A DNA stretch of 64,000 bases from a bacterium (GCA_905221095.1 CAJNBV010000001.1:124001-188000); one strand, 5' to 3'. Positions 37,816 to 48,982 are shown, counted from the first letter of the stretch. Numbers and translations: made by a program. The notes: generated by a model not told the origin, from the sequence alone.

Positions 37816-38256
37816 TTAGATGACTTCTACTGAACCACCTTTAGCAGTGATAGCTTCTTCAGCTGATTTAGAGAATTTAGCTGCTTTCACAGTCAATTTC
37901 TTAGTCAACTCACCGTTACCAAGAATTTTAACACCTGATTTTTCAGCTTTAACAATTCCTGCTTCGATAAGAACAACTGGAGTAACTTCAGCACCATCTT
38001 CAAAGACGTTCAATTGGTCAAGGTTCACAATTGCGTATTCTTTAGCGTTGATGTTAGTAAATCCACGTTTTGGAAGACGACGGAACAATGGAGTTTGTCC
38101 ACCTTCAAAACCAAGGCGAACTCCGCCACCGCTACGAGCTTTTTGACCTTTTTGACCACGACCAGATGTTTTACCGTTACCTGATGAAGTACCACGACCA
38201 ACGCGGTTACGTACTTTACGAGAACCTTCTGCAGGTTTCAATTCATGAAGTTTCAT
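37816..38256 (-). CDS. rplO: 50S ribosomal protein L15
   Basis: This 146-residue protein begins [22 protein letters not shown], with a long glycine- and basic-rich extension that reaches into 23S rRNA. It lies upstream of secY as usual. Confidence 0.98.
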   Translation of the reverse strand: MKLHELKPAEGSRKVRNRVGRGTSSGNGKTSGRGQKGQKARSGGGVRLGFEGGQTPLFRRLPKRGFTNINAKEYAIVNLDQLNVFEDGAEVTPVVLIEAGIVKAEKSGVKILGNGELTKKLTVKAAKFSKSAEEAITAKGGSVEVI

Positions 38257-38400
38257 TTTTATTTTCTCCTCTTTTGTAAAATGCTAGCGCCGATAAGGGA
38301 GAAAAGGTTGTCTCCCACATCAACTCGCCTATACGACGTCATCATAGATGACTATATCTAGTTTTAGGGGATGGTATACTGCACATCCCCTAAAGATTCA
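38257..38400 (-). other. Structured spacer between rpmD and rplO
   Basis: TTTAGGGGATG (38363-38373) and CATCCCCTAAA (38384-38394) form a perfect 11-bp stem with a 10-nt loop just after the rpmD stop. No gene is seen in the spacer. Confidence 0.55.
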
Positions 38401-38583
38401 TTAGTTTACTTCTTCAACTGTTACCAAGTGAGATACTGCTGTGATCATACCACGGATAGCAGCGTTGTCTTCTTTAATAACAGAGCTGTTCAATTTGCCA
38501 AGTCCAAGTGCTACAACAGTTTTACGTTGTGATGGAATGCGTCCGATTGGAGACTTAGTCAAAGTAATTTTAATTTGAGCCAT
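38401..38583 (-). CDS. rpmD: 50S ribosomal protein L30
   Basis: This 60-residue protein begins [19 protein letters not shown]. The ATG at 38583 is chosen, after AAAGGGG; the longer frame runs into rpsE. Typical length and place. Confidence 0.97.
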   Translation of the reverse strand: MAQIKITLTKSPIGRIPSQRKTVVALGLGKLNSSVIKEDNAAIRGMITAVSHLVTVEEVN

Positions 38584-38596
38584 TTTATCCCCTTTC

Positions 38597-39091
38597 TTAT
38601 GCCAAATCAGAAACTGAAATACCACGAAGGGCAGCAACTTCTTCAGCGCGTTTCAATTGTTTCAAACCTTCAACAGTTGCACGAACAATGTTGATTGGAG
38701 TGTTAGAACCAAGTGATTTAGATGTAATATCTGCCACACCTGCCAATTCCACAACGGCACGAACTGCACCACCAGCGGCAACTCCAGAACCTTCTACAGC
38801 AGGTTTCAACAATACTTTAGCTCCACCGAATTCTGAAAGAACTTCGTGTGGGATTGTTGTTCCAACCATAGGAACTTCGATCAAGTTTTTCTTAGCATCG
38901 TCTACTGCTTTACGGATTGCTTCTGGAACTTCTTGAGCTTTACCAGTACCAAATCCTACGCGACCGTTGTGGTCACCAACAACAACAAGAGCTGCGAAAC
39001 GAAGACGACGTCCACCTTTAACAACTTTTGTAACACGATTGACAGCAACTACGCGTTCTTCTAATTCAACTGCATTGTCTTTAAATGCCAT
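38597..39091 (-). CDS. rpsE: 30S ribosomal protein S5
   Basis: This 164-residue protein affects decoding accuracy at the mRNA entry. [20 protein letters not shown] is the double-stranded RNA-binding part, and [15 protein letters not shown] is typical. Confidence 0.98.
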   Translation of the reverse strand: MAFKDNAVELEERVVAVNRVTKVVKGGRRLRFAALVVVGDHNGRVGFGTGKAQEVPEAIRKAVDDAKKNLIEVPMVGTTIPHEVLSEFGGAKVLLKPAVEGSGVAAGGAVRAVVELAGVADITSKSLGSNTPINIVRATVEGLKQLKRAEEVAALRGISVSDLA

Positions 39092-39108
39092 TTTCTAGTG
39101 TCCTCCTA

Positions 39109-39465
39109 TTAGAATTTCAATCCGTTTTCACGAGCTGCATCAGCCAAAGCTTTCACACGTCCGTGATATAGATATCCACCGCGGTCGAACACCACTTCTG
39201 AAATACCTTTAGCATTTGCACGTTCTGCAACGAGTTTACCAACAGCAACGGCTTGTTCAGTTTTAGTTCCTTTTGAAACTTCTTTGTCAAGAGTTGAAGC
39301 ACTTGCGAGCGTTACACCCGCTACGTCATCAATCACTTGAGCGTAGATGCCTGTATTAGAACGGAATACGTTCAAACGTGGGCGATCAGCAGTTCCAGAG
39401 AGTTTTCCGCGAACGCGACGGTGGCGTTTTTGGCGGAGTTTGTTTTTATCTGGTTTTGAAATCAC
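39109..39465 (-). CDS. rplR: 50S ribosomal protein L18
   Basis: This 118-residue 5S rRNA-binding protein starts at the GTG at 39465 (read as [15 protein letters not shown]), with GAGGTG 8 nt before. The open frame starts further upstream without a ribosome site. It is the second GTG start in this cluster. Confidence 0.95.
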
Positions 39466-39548
39466 AGTTTTCACCTCTTTAGTTTTAAATCGTGTGCTAT
39501 GCACAAAGTTGGAAAATAGGTTGGTGGTTGAAAATCAACCACTCAACA

Positions 39549-40085
39549 TTATTTACCTGTTTTACCTTCTTTACGGCGAACGAATTCACCAACGTAACGG
39601 ATACCTTTACCTTTATATGGTTCTGGTGAACGAAGGCTACGTACGTAAGCAGCTGTTTGACCAACTACTTCCTTTGAAATTCCGCTAACAACGATTGTTG
39701 TTGGATTTGGAAGTTCAAAAGTAATTCCTTCTGGAGCTTCAACTTCGTCTGGATGAGATTTACCAACAGCCAAAACAAGTTTAGATCCTTGAAGTTGTGC
39801 ACGGTAACCAACCCCGCGCATTTCAAGTTCTTTCTTGAATCCTTCTGATACACCAACAACCATGTTGTTCAAAAGGGCACGAGTAGTTCCGTGGATAGTT
39901 TTCATTTCTTTTGAATCGTTTGGACGGTGAAGAGTTACTTCAGTACCTTCCACACGGATTTCAATATCTTTTGAGAACTCACGAGTAAGTTCTCCTTTAG
40001 GTCCTTTTACAGTTACAACGTTGTCATTGTTAGTGATTTCAACACCAGCAGGCAACACGATAACTTTATTACCAATACGTGACAT
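39549..40085 (-). CDS. rplF: 50S ribosomal protein L6
   Basis: This 178-residue protein near the factor-binding site begins [17 protein letters not shown] and ends [20 protein letters not shown]. Confidence 0.98.
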   Translation of the reverse strand: MSRIGNKVIVLPAGVEITNNDNVVTVKGPKGELTREFSKDIEIRVEGTEVTLHRPNDSKEMKTIHGTTRALLNNMVVGVSEGFKKELEMRGVGYRAQLQGSKLVLAVGKSHPDEVEAPEGITFELPNPTTIVVSGISKEVVGQTAAYVRSLRSPEPYKGKGIRYVGEFVRRKEGKTGK

Positions 40086-40272
40086 GTTTATTTTCTCCTG
40101 TTAAATTGTCAGGCCATAACGGCCAGTTTTCACGGGGTTAAATCGATTTCTCGATTTGAAGGAACATTTAGGTTTCAATTTCAAAGTGAATCTAGGCATC
40201 GTCTCGCAGGCATAACTTTGGATTAGGCAAGAGACGATAACGAAGAGTCACAAAGAAATTGGGAACTAAATA
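40086..40272 (-). other. Structured spacer between rpsH and rplF
   Basis: Three hairpins are visible: GGCC-ataac-GGCC, AATCGA-based, and ATCGTCTC pairing with GAGACGAT over about 30 nt (40198-40241). No gene is seen. Confidence 0.45.
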
Positions 40273-40671
40273 TTACCAAACGTAAGCGATAACCTCACCA
40301 CCAACATTCTTTTGGCGTGCTTCTTTATCAGTAAGCAAACCTTCAGAAGTTGAAAGGATAGCAATTCCAAGTCCGTTAAGAACTTTTGGAAGGTCTTCAC
40401 GTTTTTTGTAGACACGAAGTCCTGGTTTAGAAACACGTTTCAAGTTAGTGATAACTTTTTCACCGTTTGGTCCGTATTTAAGGAATACACGGATGATGCC
40501 TTGTTTGTCATCTTCGATGATTTCAACGTTTTTTACAAAACCTTCGCGTTTAAGGATTTCAGCAATTCCTTTTTTGATGTTTGATGCAGGTACTTCAAGT
40601 ACTTCGTGTTTCGCTTGGTTAGCGTTACGAATACGAGTTAGGAAGTCTGCGATTGGGTCAGTCATAACCAT
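40273..40671 (-). CDS. rpsH: 30S ribosomal protein S8
   Basis: This 132-residue protein binds 16S rRNA early in assembly. The start [16 protein letters not shown] is kept, since GGAG lies 9 nt from the first ATG. It ends [11 protein letters not shown]. Confidence 0.97.
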   Translation of the reverse strand: MVMTDPIADFLTRIRNANQAKHEVLEVPASNIKKGIAEILKREGFVKNVEIIEDDKQGIIRVFLKYGPNGEKVITNLKRVSKPGLRVYKKREDLPKVLNGLGIAILSTSEGLLTDKEARQKNVGGEVIAYVW

Positions 40672-40955
40672 TTTGTTTTTCTCCTCTTACTAGTAGTTTG
40701 CAAGTTGCACTTGCTAGTTAATACATGATACAAAGAGCGTAACAGCAAGAGCAAAAATAGGCAATTTGATGCAGGAGCTATGCTCCAAAGAAAATTGGTC
40801 TTTTTTGCCAAAGCTGTAGCTCGTGTTCAAATTGGCAAGCCCAACTGAACCCGGGCTAAACTCTGTGTGAAAAAGATAAACTTTCCTAGAAACTTCAGTT
40901 TCTTCGTCAAGTTTCCTATTTTCACTTGGAGTTTTGACGCCCTTGATATCTTAAA
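40672..40955 (-). other. Long spacer between rpsN and rpsH with a large imperfect inverted repeat
   Basis: 284 bases without a gene inside an otherwise tight operon. GGCAATTTGATGCAGGAGCT near 40769 and AGCTCGTGTTCAAATTGGC near 40830 can form a long imperfect stem. A shorter GCAAGTTGCACTTGC lies next to rpsH. It may carry an internal promoter or RNA-processing site; no clear promoter is seen. Confidence 0.45.
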
Positions 40956-41141
40956 TTACCAAGATGCTTTTGTTACACCAGGGATTTGTCCTTTGTAAGC
41001 TAATTCACGGAAGCAAACACGGCAAAGTTTAAATTTGCGGTAAACTGAATGTGGACGACCACATTTTTCACAACGAGTATAAGCTTGAGTAGAGAACTTC
41101 GCTGGACGTTTGTTCTTAGCAATCATTGATTTTTTAGCCAT
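40956..41141 (-). CDS. rpsN: 30S ribosomal protein S14, zinc-binding type
   Basis: This 61-residue short form (also called rpsZ) has Cys24, Cys27, Cys40 and Cys43 in [20 protein letters not shown], the zinc ribbon. A zinc-free long form usually sits elsewhere and is not in this window. Confidence 0.97.
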
Positions 41142-41158
41142 TAGATTTACCTCCTATA

Positions 41159-41701
41159 TTATTTTGCAAAAGGCATTCCAAGGCCTGTAAGCAATGCACG
41201 TGACTCTTCGTCAGTGTTAGCAGTTGTTACGATAACGATGTCAAGACCACGAGTTTTGTCAACGTCATCGAAATTGATTTCTGGGAAGATCAATTGTTCT
41301 TTCACACCAAGTGTGTAGTTTCCGCGTCCATCAAATGATTTTGTTGGAACACCGTGGAAGTCACGTACACGTGGAAGTGAAACTGAAACCAATTTATCCA
41401 AGAATTCGTACATACGTTCACCACGAAGGGTAACTTTTGCACCGATCGCAACACCTTCACGAAGACGGAAGCCGGCGATTGATTTTTTAGCTTTAGTGAT
41501 AAGTGGTTTTTGACCTGAGATAAGTGCCAATTCTTCAGCAGCTTTTTCAAGGCTTTTAGCGTTTGATACAGCTTCACCAACACCCATGTTCAAAACGATC
41601 TTATCTACTTTAGGCACAGCCATCACTGATGAGTAGTTGAATTGTTCTGTCAAAGCAGGAACTACTTCATTAAGATATTTTTCTTTTAAACGATTTGCCA
41701 T
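41159..41701 (-). CDS. rplE: 50S ribosomal protein L5
   Basis: This 180-residue 5S rRNA-binding protein contacts S13 across the subunits. Begins [17 protein letters not shown], and contains [18 protein letters not shown]. Confidence 0.98.
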   Translation of the reverse strand: MANRLKEKYLNEVVPALTEQFNYSSVMAVPKVDKIVLNMGVGEAVSNAKSLEKAAEELALISGQKPLITKAKKSIAGFRLREGVAIGAKVTLRGERMYEFLDKLVSVSLPRVRDFHGVPTKSFDGRGNYTLGVKEQLIFPEINFDDVDKTRGLDIVIVTTANTDEESRALLTGLGMPFAK

Positions 41702-41724
41702 TATACTTCTCCTTTCCTTCGTGA

Positions 41725-42030
41725 TTAATCAAGCACTTCGCCTGATTTTTTATTGTAGCGAACTTTTTTACCGTCTACAAATTTGTAACCAACACGACCA
41801 GCTACACCATTTTTGTCCAATACTTGAACGTTTGATACGTGGATAGCTGCTTCTTTCTCGATGATACCACCTTGAGGAAGTTCGTTAGTTGGACGTTGGT
41901 GTTTCTTAACGATGTTAACACCTTCAACGATAACTTTGTTTACTTTTGGAAGGGCAGTAAGGACAACAGCTTCTGTTCCCTTATCTTTACCAGCGATTAC
42001 GCGAACTTTGTCGCCTTTTTTTACAAACAT
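41725..42030 (-). CDS. rplX: 50S ribosomal protein L24
   Basis: This 101-residue assembly initiator has the KOW motif in [20 protein letters not shown] at its start. Confidence 0.98.
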
Positions 42031-42108
42031 TAGGTTTCTCCTTGATTTTTCTTACGCCCATAAGGGCACCCTGGAGGTAAATCCAGGGGACTAGTTTGTT
42101 TTTAAAAA

Positions 42109-42477
42109 TTAAAGTACTTCTGGAGCAAGTGACACGATCTTCATGAAGCCACCTTCACGCAATTCACGTGCAACTGGGCCAAAGATACGTGTTCCGCGAG
42201 GAGTTTTGTCTTCACGGATGATAACTGCTGCGTTTTCGTCAAATTTGATGTATGAACCATCAGCACGACGAGCACCTGATTTAGTACGAACGATAACTGC
42301 TTTAACAACGTCACCTTTTTTAACCGCACCACCAGGAGTAGCTTGTTTTACAGATGCCACGATAACATCACCGATGTTTGCAAATTTACGTCCTGAACCA
42401 CCAAGAACTTTGATAGTCAAGATTTCGCGAGCACCGCTGTTGTCTGCGACTTTCAAACGAGTTTCTGTTTGAATCAT
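42109..42477 (-). CDS. rplN: 50S ribosomal protein L14
   Basis: This 122-residue protein begins [16 protein letters not shown] and ends [12 protein letters not shown]. It sits at the subunit interface. A 78-nt spacer with GGGCACC/GGTGCCC-like pairing follows before rplX. Confidence 0.98.
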   Translation of the reverse strand: MIQTETRLKVADNSGAREILTIKVLGGSGRKFANIGDVIVASVKQATPGGAVKKGDVVKAVIVRTKSGARRADGSYIKFDENAAVIIREDKTPRGTRIFGPVARELREGGFMKIVSLAPEVL

Positions 42478-42502
42478 TTCAGTTTTCTCCTTTCAGGTTT
42501 GA

Positions 42503-42763
42503 TTAGATGATGACCGCTTCTTCAACAACTTCTACAAGACGGAAACGTTTTGTAGCTGAAAGCGGACGAGTTTCCATGATACGTACGATATCGCCTTCTT
42601 TGGCAACATTGTTTTCATCATGAGCTTTGTATTTTTTAGAGTAGTTAATACGTTTACCATAGACTGGGTGGTTACGTTTTGTTTCAACTACAACTGTGAT
42701 TGTCTTGTCCATTTTGTCAGATACAACACGTCCAACAAGAACTTTACGATTATTGCGTTCCAT
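42503..42763 (-). CDS. rpsQ: 30S ribosomal protein S17
   Basis: This 86-residue OB-fold primary binder of 16S rRNA begins [22 protein letters not shown]. Confidence 0.98.
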
Positions 42764-42787
42764 TGAAATTTCTCCTTCCCTAGTCTA

Positions 42788-42994
42788 TTATTTCGCTTCA
42801 GATTGAACTGTTTTGATACGAGCGATTTGTTTTTTAACTTCTTTCAAGCGAGCTGTTTGTTCCAATTGACCAGTAGCAGCTTGGAAACGAAGTTCAAACA
42901 ATTCTTTTTTCAATTCGTTTTCGCGCTTCGCGAGTTCTTCTTGAGAAAGACCACGAAGTTCTTTAACAAATTCTTTTACTTCATTAAGTTTCAT
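42788..42994 (-). CDS. rpmC: 50S ribosomal protein L29
   Basis: This 68-residue helical protein near the exit tunnel begins [21 protein letters not shown]. Confidence 0.97.
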
Positions 42995-43003
42995 GCCTTC
43001 TCC

Positions 43004-43417
43004 TTATTCTGCTTCACGTTTTACGAATTTACATTTAACTGGCAATTTATGGCTAGCAAGACGAAGCGCTTCACGTGCAATCTCTTCAGATACACCAGCG
43101 ATTTCGAACATCACTTTACCACGTTTAACTGGTGCTACCCAACCTTCAGGTGCCCCTTTACCAGATCCCATACGCACACCGATAGCTTTAGCAGTGTATG
43201 ATTTGTGTGGGAAGATTTTAATCCAAACTTTACCACCACGTTTCATGTAACGAGTCATGGCGATACGAGCAGCTTCGATTTGGCGGTTAGTGATCCAATG
43301 GCTAGTTGTAGCTTGAAGACCGTATTCACCGAATGCTACTTCTTTTCCACCTTTTGCTTCACCGCGCATTTTTCCACGGAATTCACGACGGTGTTTAACA
43401 CGTTTAGGTACTAACAT
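43004..43417 (-). CDS. rplP: 50S ribosomal protein L16
   Basis: This 137-residue protein near the A site begins [15 protein letters not shown] and contains [15 protein letters not shown]. It is a site of evernimicin resistance changes in pneumococcus. Confidence 0.98.
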   Translation of the reverse strand: MLVPKRVKHRREFRGKMRGEAKGGKEVAFGEYGLQATTSHWITNRQIEAARIAMTRYMKRGGKVWIKIFPHKSYTAKAIGVRMGSGKGAPEGWVAPVKRGKVMFEIAGVSEEIAREALRLASHKLPVKCKFVKREAE

Positions 43418-43420
43418 TGG

Positions 43421-44074
43421 TTATTTACCTCCTTTAGTGTTTTTGCGAGCTGGAAGAACTTCACCACGGTAGATCCATACTTTAACACCAAGTTTACCGT
43501 ATGTAGTATCTGCTTCTTCCCAAGCGTAATCGATATCTGCACGAAGTGTGTGAAGTGGAACAGTTCCTTCAGAGTATCCTTCAGCACGGGCGATATCTGC
43601 ACCGTTCAAACGACCTGATACTTGAGTTTTGATTCCTTTAGCTCCAGCACGCATTGCACGTTGGATTGCTTGTTTTTGTGCACGACGGAAAGCAACACGT
43701 TGCTCCAATTGACGAGCAATTCCTTCACCTACAAGGTGAGCATCCAAATCAGGTTGTTTGATTTCGATGATGTTGATGTGTACTTGTTTTCCAGTCAATT
43801 TGTTAAGTTTTGCACGAAGTGCATCAACGTTAGCACCACCTTTACCGATAACCATACCTGGTTTAGCAGTGTGAAGTGAAACGTTAACTTTGTTTACTGC
43901 GCGTTCGATTTCGATAGTTGAAACTGCTGCGTCAGCAAGTTCTTTTTGAACGAATTTACGGATTGCAAGATCTTCATGAAGGTAATCCGCGTATTCTTTT
44001 TCAGCATACCATTTGGCATCCCAATCACGGATGATGCCGACACGCATACCAATTGGATGTACTTTTTGACCCAC
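43421..44074 (-). CDS. rpsC: 30S ribosomal protein S3
   Basis: This 217-residue protein at the mRNA entry has a KH domain ([18 protein letters not shown]) and begins [19 protein letters not shown]. It starts 12 nt after rplV; rplP starts 3 nt after its stop. Confidence 0.98.
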
Positions 44075-44086
44075 GATTTTACCTCC

Positions 44087-44431
44087 TTATTTTTCTGCAA
44101 CAGCTACAGTGATGTGAGCTGTACGTTTGTTGATTGGTGAAGCTGAACCTTTCGCACGTGGACGGAAACGTTTCATAGTTGGTCCTTCGTTTGCGAATGC
44201 TTCAGATACTACCAAGTTAGCTTTATCCAAACCAAAGTTGTTTTCAGCGTTAGCTACAGCTGAGTTCAAAACTTTCAAGATGATTTCAGCAGCTTTGTTT
44301 GGAGTGAATGTCAAGATTGCGATTGCATCGGCTACGCTTTTACCACGGATGTTATCAAGAACAAGACGTGATTTACGAGGTGAAACACGTACTGTACGAG
44401 CCATTGCTTTAGCTGAAGTAATTTCTGCCAT
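44087..44431 (-). CDS. rplV: 50S ribosomal protein L22
   Basis: This 114-residue protein lines the exit tunnel. It contains [20 protein letters not shown] and the tunnel loop with [17 protein letters not shown], where macrolide-resistance changes occur. Confidence 0.98.
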   Translation of the reverse strand: MAEITSAKAMARTVRVSPRKSRLVLDNIRGKSVADAIAILTFTPNKAAEIILKVLNSAVANAENNFGLDKANLVVSEAFANEGPTMKRFRPRAKGSASPINKRTAHITVAVAEK

Positions 44432-44442
44432 TTATGTTCTCC

Positions 44443-44724
44443 TTATTTTCTACGTGTTTTCTTGTCGTCTGCAGCGTGACCTTTGTAAGTACGAGTTGGT
44501 GCAAATTCACCAAGTTTGTGACCTACCATGTCTTCTTGGATGTAAACAGGTACGTGTTTACGTCCGTCATAAACTGCAATAGTGTAACCAATGAAACTTG
44601 GGAAGATCGTTGAACGACGTGACCAAGTTTTAATAACTTTTTTCTTTTCGTCGTTAGCTTGAGCTTCAACTTTTTTCATCAAATGCTCATCGACGAAAGG
44701 TCCTTTTTTAAGACTGCGTCCCAT
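44443..44724 (-). CDS. rpsS: 30S ribosomal protein S19
   Basis: This 93-residue protein begins [15 protein letters not shown]. The ATG at 44724 is chosen, since AAGGAG precedes it by 10 nt and the family starts here; the longer frame begins in a non-coding spacer. Confidence 0.97.
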
Positions 44725-44827
44725 TTTTATATTTTCTCCTTTAAATGTTGTACCACAGCGGCTTGCGCTCACTTGGAGCGCTACCGAGCTGGCGGATTTA
44801 CTAGTTGCCTAAGCGACTAGCTTAATA

Positions 44828-45661
44828 TTATTTCTCGTTGCGACGACGAACGATAAGTTTGTCAGATTTCGCTTTCTTGTTACGAGTTTTAAGACCAAGA
44901 GCAGGTTTGCCCCATGGAGTAGATGGTGCTTTACGACCAACTGGTGCTTTACCTTCACCACCACCGTGTGGGTGATCGTTAGGGTTCATTACAGAACCAC
45001 GAACTGTTGGGCGGATACCTTTCCAACGGCTACGTCCTGCTTTACCAAGGTTTACAAGTCCATGTTGTTCGTTTCCGACAACACCAACTGTAGCACGGCA
45101 AGTTCCAAGAATCATACGAACTTCACCTGATTGAAGACGAACAAGTACGTATTTACCTTCAGAACCCAATACTTGAGCAGATGCTCCAGCAGCACGTACC
45201 AATTCACCACCACGACCTGGTTTCAACTCGATGTTGTGGATCAAAGTACCAACTGGGATGTTAGCAAGCGGAAGAGCGTTTCCGACTTTGATATCTGCTT
45301 CTGGACCTGAAACGATACGTTGACCTACTTCAAGACCTTTAGGAGCGATGATGTATGCTTTCACACCGTCAGTGTAGTGTACAAGAGCGATGTTTGCAGA
45401 ACGGTTTGGATCGTACTCGATAGTTTTAACAACTGCTTCAACGTTGTCTTTGTTACGTTTGAAGTCAACCAAACGGTAGAAACGTTTGTGTCCACCACCT
45501 TGGTGACGAACAGTGATACGACCGTTGTTGTTACGACCAGCCTTGCTCTTCAAAGCAACAAGCAATGATTTTTCAGGAGTGCTTGTTGTGATTTCAGCGA
45601 AATCCAAAGAAGTCATATTACGGCGACCGTTTGTTGTTGGTTTATAAACACGAATTCCCAC
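44828..45661 (-). CDS. rplB: 50S ribosomal protein L2
   Basis: This 277-residue protein near the peptidyl transferase centre has [16 protein letters not shown] with the conserved histidine and the KPRRR-free normal C-terminus. Confidence 0.98.
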
Positions 45662-45678
45662 GATATTTCCTCCTTAGA

Positions 45679-45975
45679 TTATTCAGCTTCAGCAGCAAAC
45701 AACTCGATTGCTTTTGAATCAGCTGTAAGTGTGATGATAGCTTTTTTAGTTTTGTTAGTAAAACCAGTGTAACGTCCAACACGTTTAGCTTTAGGTTTTA
45801 CGTTGATTGTGTTAACGTTGGCAACTTTAACACCTTCGAAAGCAGCTTCAACAGCTTGCTTGATCAAAAGTTTGTGTGCACGAGTGTCAACTTCAAATAC
45901 ATATTTCCCTGCTTCAAGTTGAGCCATTGAGCTTTCAGTGATGACAGGTTTTTTGATAACATCATACAAATTCAT
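45679..45975 (-). CDS. rplW: 50S ribosomal protein L23
   Basis: This 98-residue protein at the tunnel exit docks trigger factor and SRP. It begins [17 protein letters not shown]. Its start overlaps the rplD stop by one base. Confidence 0.98.
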
Positions 45976-46598
45976 TATGCAAGAACCTCCTCGATTTTAG
46001 AGATAGCTGCTTGTGTGACAAGAAGTTTGTCGCTATTTGCGATGTCAAGAACACTTGCAGTTGTAGCAGTTGCAACTTTCACGTTTGGAAGGTTACGAGC
46101 TGAAAGAGCTGCGAATTCATTTCCTTCTTCAAGGATAACAAGAACTTTAGAATCGATGCTCAATGCTGCAAGAACTTTTGCAAATTCAGCAGTTTTTGGA
46201 GCTGTAAATGAAAGAGCGTCTACAGCTACGAATTTGTTTTCAGCAACTTTTTCAGAGTAAACTGATTTAAGAGCTAGGCGACGAACTTTTTGTGGAAGTT
46301 TGTAGCCGTATGAACGTGGAGTTGGTCCGAAGACAACACCACCACCACGCCATTGTGGTGAGCGGATAGAACCTTGACGAGCACGTCCAGTTCCTTTTTG
46401 ACGCCATGGTTTGCGTCCACCACCTGATACTGCAGAGCGGTTTTTAACAGCGTGTGTTCCTTGACGAAGGCTTGCGCGTTGGCTGATGATCACATCAAAC
46501 ACAACTGATTCATTTGGTTCGATACCAAATACTGCATCGTTAAGAACAACTTGGCCAGCTTCTTTACCAGTTTGGTCAAATAATGTTACGTTTGCCAT
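45975..46598 (-). CDS. rplD: 50S ribosomal protein L4
   Basis: This 207-residue protein has the tunnel loop with [20 protein letters not shown]. In enterobacteria L4 represses its own operon; that is not known for this group. Confidence 0.98.
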
Positions 46599-46622
46599 TG
46601 TGACTGATTTCCCCTTTCTTTA

Positions 46623-47249
46623 TTATTTACCAGCTTTAACTGCTGATTTGATAGTGATAAGAGATTTCTTAGCACCTGGTACGTTACCTTTGATAAGGAT
46701 AACGTTCTTTTCTGGAACAACTTGTACAACTTCAAGGTTTTGAATTGTTACACGGTCGCCACCCATACGTCCTGCAAGGTTTTTACCTTTGAATACGCGG
46801 TTAGGTGCAACAGGTCCCATAGAACCTGGACGACGGTGGTAACGAGAACCGTGAGCCATTGGTCCACGTGATTGTCCGTGGCGTTTGATAACACCTTGGA
46901 AACCTTTACCTTTAGAAGTACCAGTTACGTCAACAACGTCTCCAGCTGCGAATGTTTCAACTGTGATTTCAGCACCAACTTCCAAGCCTTCAACGTTTTT
47001 GAATTCACGAATGAAGCGCTTAGGAGCCGTGTTAGCTTTCGCTACATGTCCTTTAGCAGGTTTGTTGCTCAATACTTCGCGTTTGTCATCGAAACCAACT
47101 TGGATAGCGTTGTATCCGTCTGTTTCAACAGTTTTAACTTGAAGAACAACGTTTGGAGTTGCTTCAATAACTGTTACAGGGATCAATTCGCCAGCTTCAG
47201 TGAAGATTTGAGTCATTCCCACTTTTTTCCCTAAGATTCCTTTTGTCAT
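46623..47249 (-). CDS. rplC: 50S ribosomal protein L3
   Basis: This 208-residue protein begins [16 protein letters not shown] and has the central [20 protein letters not shown] loop near the peptidyl transferase centre. Confidence 0.98.
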
Positions 47250-47330
47250 GAGAAAATAGTTCCTTTTCTATATTTTTTATTCAAAAAGTTTTTAACGAGC
47301 GTTTTTTATGCTCAAGGATCAAGCTTTAGA

Positions 47331-47639
47331 TTAAAGTTTGATTTCTACGTTTACACCACTTGGAAGATCCAATTTCATCAAGGCATCAACTGTTTTTTGA
47401 GTTGGGTTAACGATATCGATCAAACGTTTGTGTGTACGCATTTCAAATTGTTCGCGAGAGTCTTTGTATTTGTGAGTCGCACGAATAATTGTGTAGAGGC
47501 TACGTTCAGTTGGAAGTGGGATTGGACCCGCAACTTGTGCACCTGTACGAGTAGCTGATTCTACGATTTTTGCAGCCGCTGTGTCAAGCGTACGGTGTTC
47601 GTAAGCTTTCAAACGGATACGGATTTTTTTGTTTGCCAT
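47331..47639 (-). CDS. rpsJ: 30S ribosomal protein S10
   Basis: This 102-residue protein is the first gene of the S10 operon. It begins [19 protein letters not shown]. It is also the NusE subunit of antitermination complexes. Confidence 0.98.
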
Positions 47640-47804
47640 CTTTTTCTCCTTTTCGTCTATTTAAGATAATAGGCTAGCTCCACAAGAAAACCGACGCGGT
47701 GTTGCGTGGCAATGCAACCGAGCGTGTCGCAACCTCTTGCATCAAAGCTAAAGCTGTAATTTACAGCACCATAATAGAATAACACAAAGCCCCTGCGATT
47801 GCAA
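47640..47804 (-). promoter_or_regulatory. Promoter and structured leader of the S10 operon
   Basis: TTGCAA (47799-47804), 17 bp and TATTCT (47776-47781) give a start near 47769 and a leader of about 130 nt. It holds GCTGTAA/TTACAGC (47753-47767) and two alternative stems that share GTTGCG (47701-47706), with partners at 47714-47719 or 47728-47733. It may be a ribosomal-protein-binding leader (inference). Confidence 0.65.
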
Positions 47805-47892
47805 GGGATTTGTTGCTGTTTTTTAAAATTTTTAACATGAAAATGTTTTCTTTTTTGACAGGTCATTTATTTAAGTATTTTATGGAAGAAAG

Positions 47893-48483
47893 TTACTCTC
47901 TCTTCACCTGCTCATAGCTTTCTTTTCCATCATTGAGCTTATCCCAAATCACTACTTGCCCATTTTTGAGGGATTTTTGCACATCGATAATTCGTTGGTT
48001 GGACGAACCTCGAAACTGGAGCATAAGATTTCTCTTAGTTCGATCATATCTTCCATCTACAAGAATGTCAATTAGTGATAAGAGTTCTAGTTTATCTGGA
48101 GTTTCCAGCATCATTTCTTCCCAAGTGTAGCCCGTCCAGGACCAGATGTCTTTTTCTGGCAATTCCTTTCGGATGCGTTTAACGAGGGGTAAGAGAATGC
48201 CCGTATTGAGAAAGGGCTCTCCTCCCAATAAGGTCAAGCCTTGAACATAAGGTTGAGCAAGATCTGCCATGATCTGTTCTTCTAATTCTGCGGTATAGGG
48301 AATGCCAGCATTAAAAGACCAAGTCGCAACATTATAACATCCCTCGCAATGAAACATGCAACCTGATACATAGAGAGAGTTGCGCACTCCTTCTCCATCT
48401 ACAAAGTTAAAGGCCTTGTAGTCAATGATACGCCCTTGACTGAGTTCCTCACTTTTCCATTCTTGTGGTTTTGGATTATTCAT
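47893..48483 (-). CDS. nrdG: Anaerobic ribonucleotide reductase activating protein
   Basis: This 196-residue radical-SAM enzyme has Cys42, Cys46 and Cys49 (CMFHCEGC) for the iron-sulfur cluster, and makes the glycyl radical on NrdD. Its start overlaps the end of the GNAT gene by 8 nt. It ends the nrdD transcript or is read through from it. Confidence 0.96.
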   Translation of the reverse strand: MNNPKPQEWKSEELSQGRIIDYKAFNFVDGEGVRNSLYVSGCMFHCEGCYNVATWSFNAGIPYTAELEEQIMADLAQPYVQGLTLLGGEPFLNTGILLPLVKRIRKELPEKDIWSWTGYTWEEMMLETPDKLELLSLIDILVDGRYDRTKRNLMLQFRGSSNQRIIDVQKSLKNGQVVIWDKLNDGKESYEQVKRE

Positions 48484-48982
48484 TCGCTACCTCTATCCAA
48501 TAACGCTCGACTCCATTACGAGCATCCTCAAATATTCCACCATTCGCTAGAATGACTGCTCTACTAGCAGGATTATTCACGCTACAGGTAACAAGAGCTT
48601 TCTTGATGTTCTTTTCCTTAGCAAGTTGCAAGCCCTGACGGAGAGTTTCCTTAGCAAACCCTTTACCTCTTTCTGATGGACGGATGGAATAGCCGATATT
48701 CCCTGCATAATTCAGCAGTCCCTCATTCAATCTCAATCGCAGATTCAAAAATCCTAGAGCACGACCTACATCATCAAATGATACAAATTGAATAGAAGGA
48801 ACACGATTTTCAGGCAAGTTTATTCCCATCTCTTTTTGCATATTTGTTTCCAACCACTCTTCATACACAAAGTTCTCTGTATCCCAAAATCCTCCATCAT
48901 GGGCTGATTGGGTCTGCTCAAACTCTGCCATCATGTCTAAAACAGCTTCTCTATCTACTATTGTCGGTCTGCGTAGTTCCAT
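48476..48982 (-). CDS. GNAT-family N-acetyltransferase
   Basis: This 168-residue protein has the acetyl-CoA motif NIGYSIRPSERGKGFAKETL and the C-terminal CSVNNPASRAVILANGG. The substrate is unknown. GGGAGG precedes the ATG. Its place between nrdD and nrdG is kept in pneumococcus. Confidence 0.9.
   Translation of the reverse strand: MELRRPTIVDREAVLDMMAEFEQTQSAHDGGFWDTENFVYEEWLETNMQKEMGINLPENRVPSIQFVSFDDVGRALGFLNLRLRLNEGLLNYAGNIGYSIRPSERGKGFAKETLRQGLQLAKEKNIKKALVTCSVNNPASRAVILANGGIFEDARNGVERYWIEVANE

Noticed and set aside
47657..47866. Open frame of 69 codons upstream of rpsJ
   Set aside because: It spans the S10 promoter and leader hairpins and has no ribosome site.
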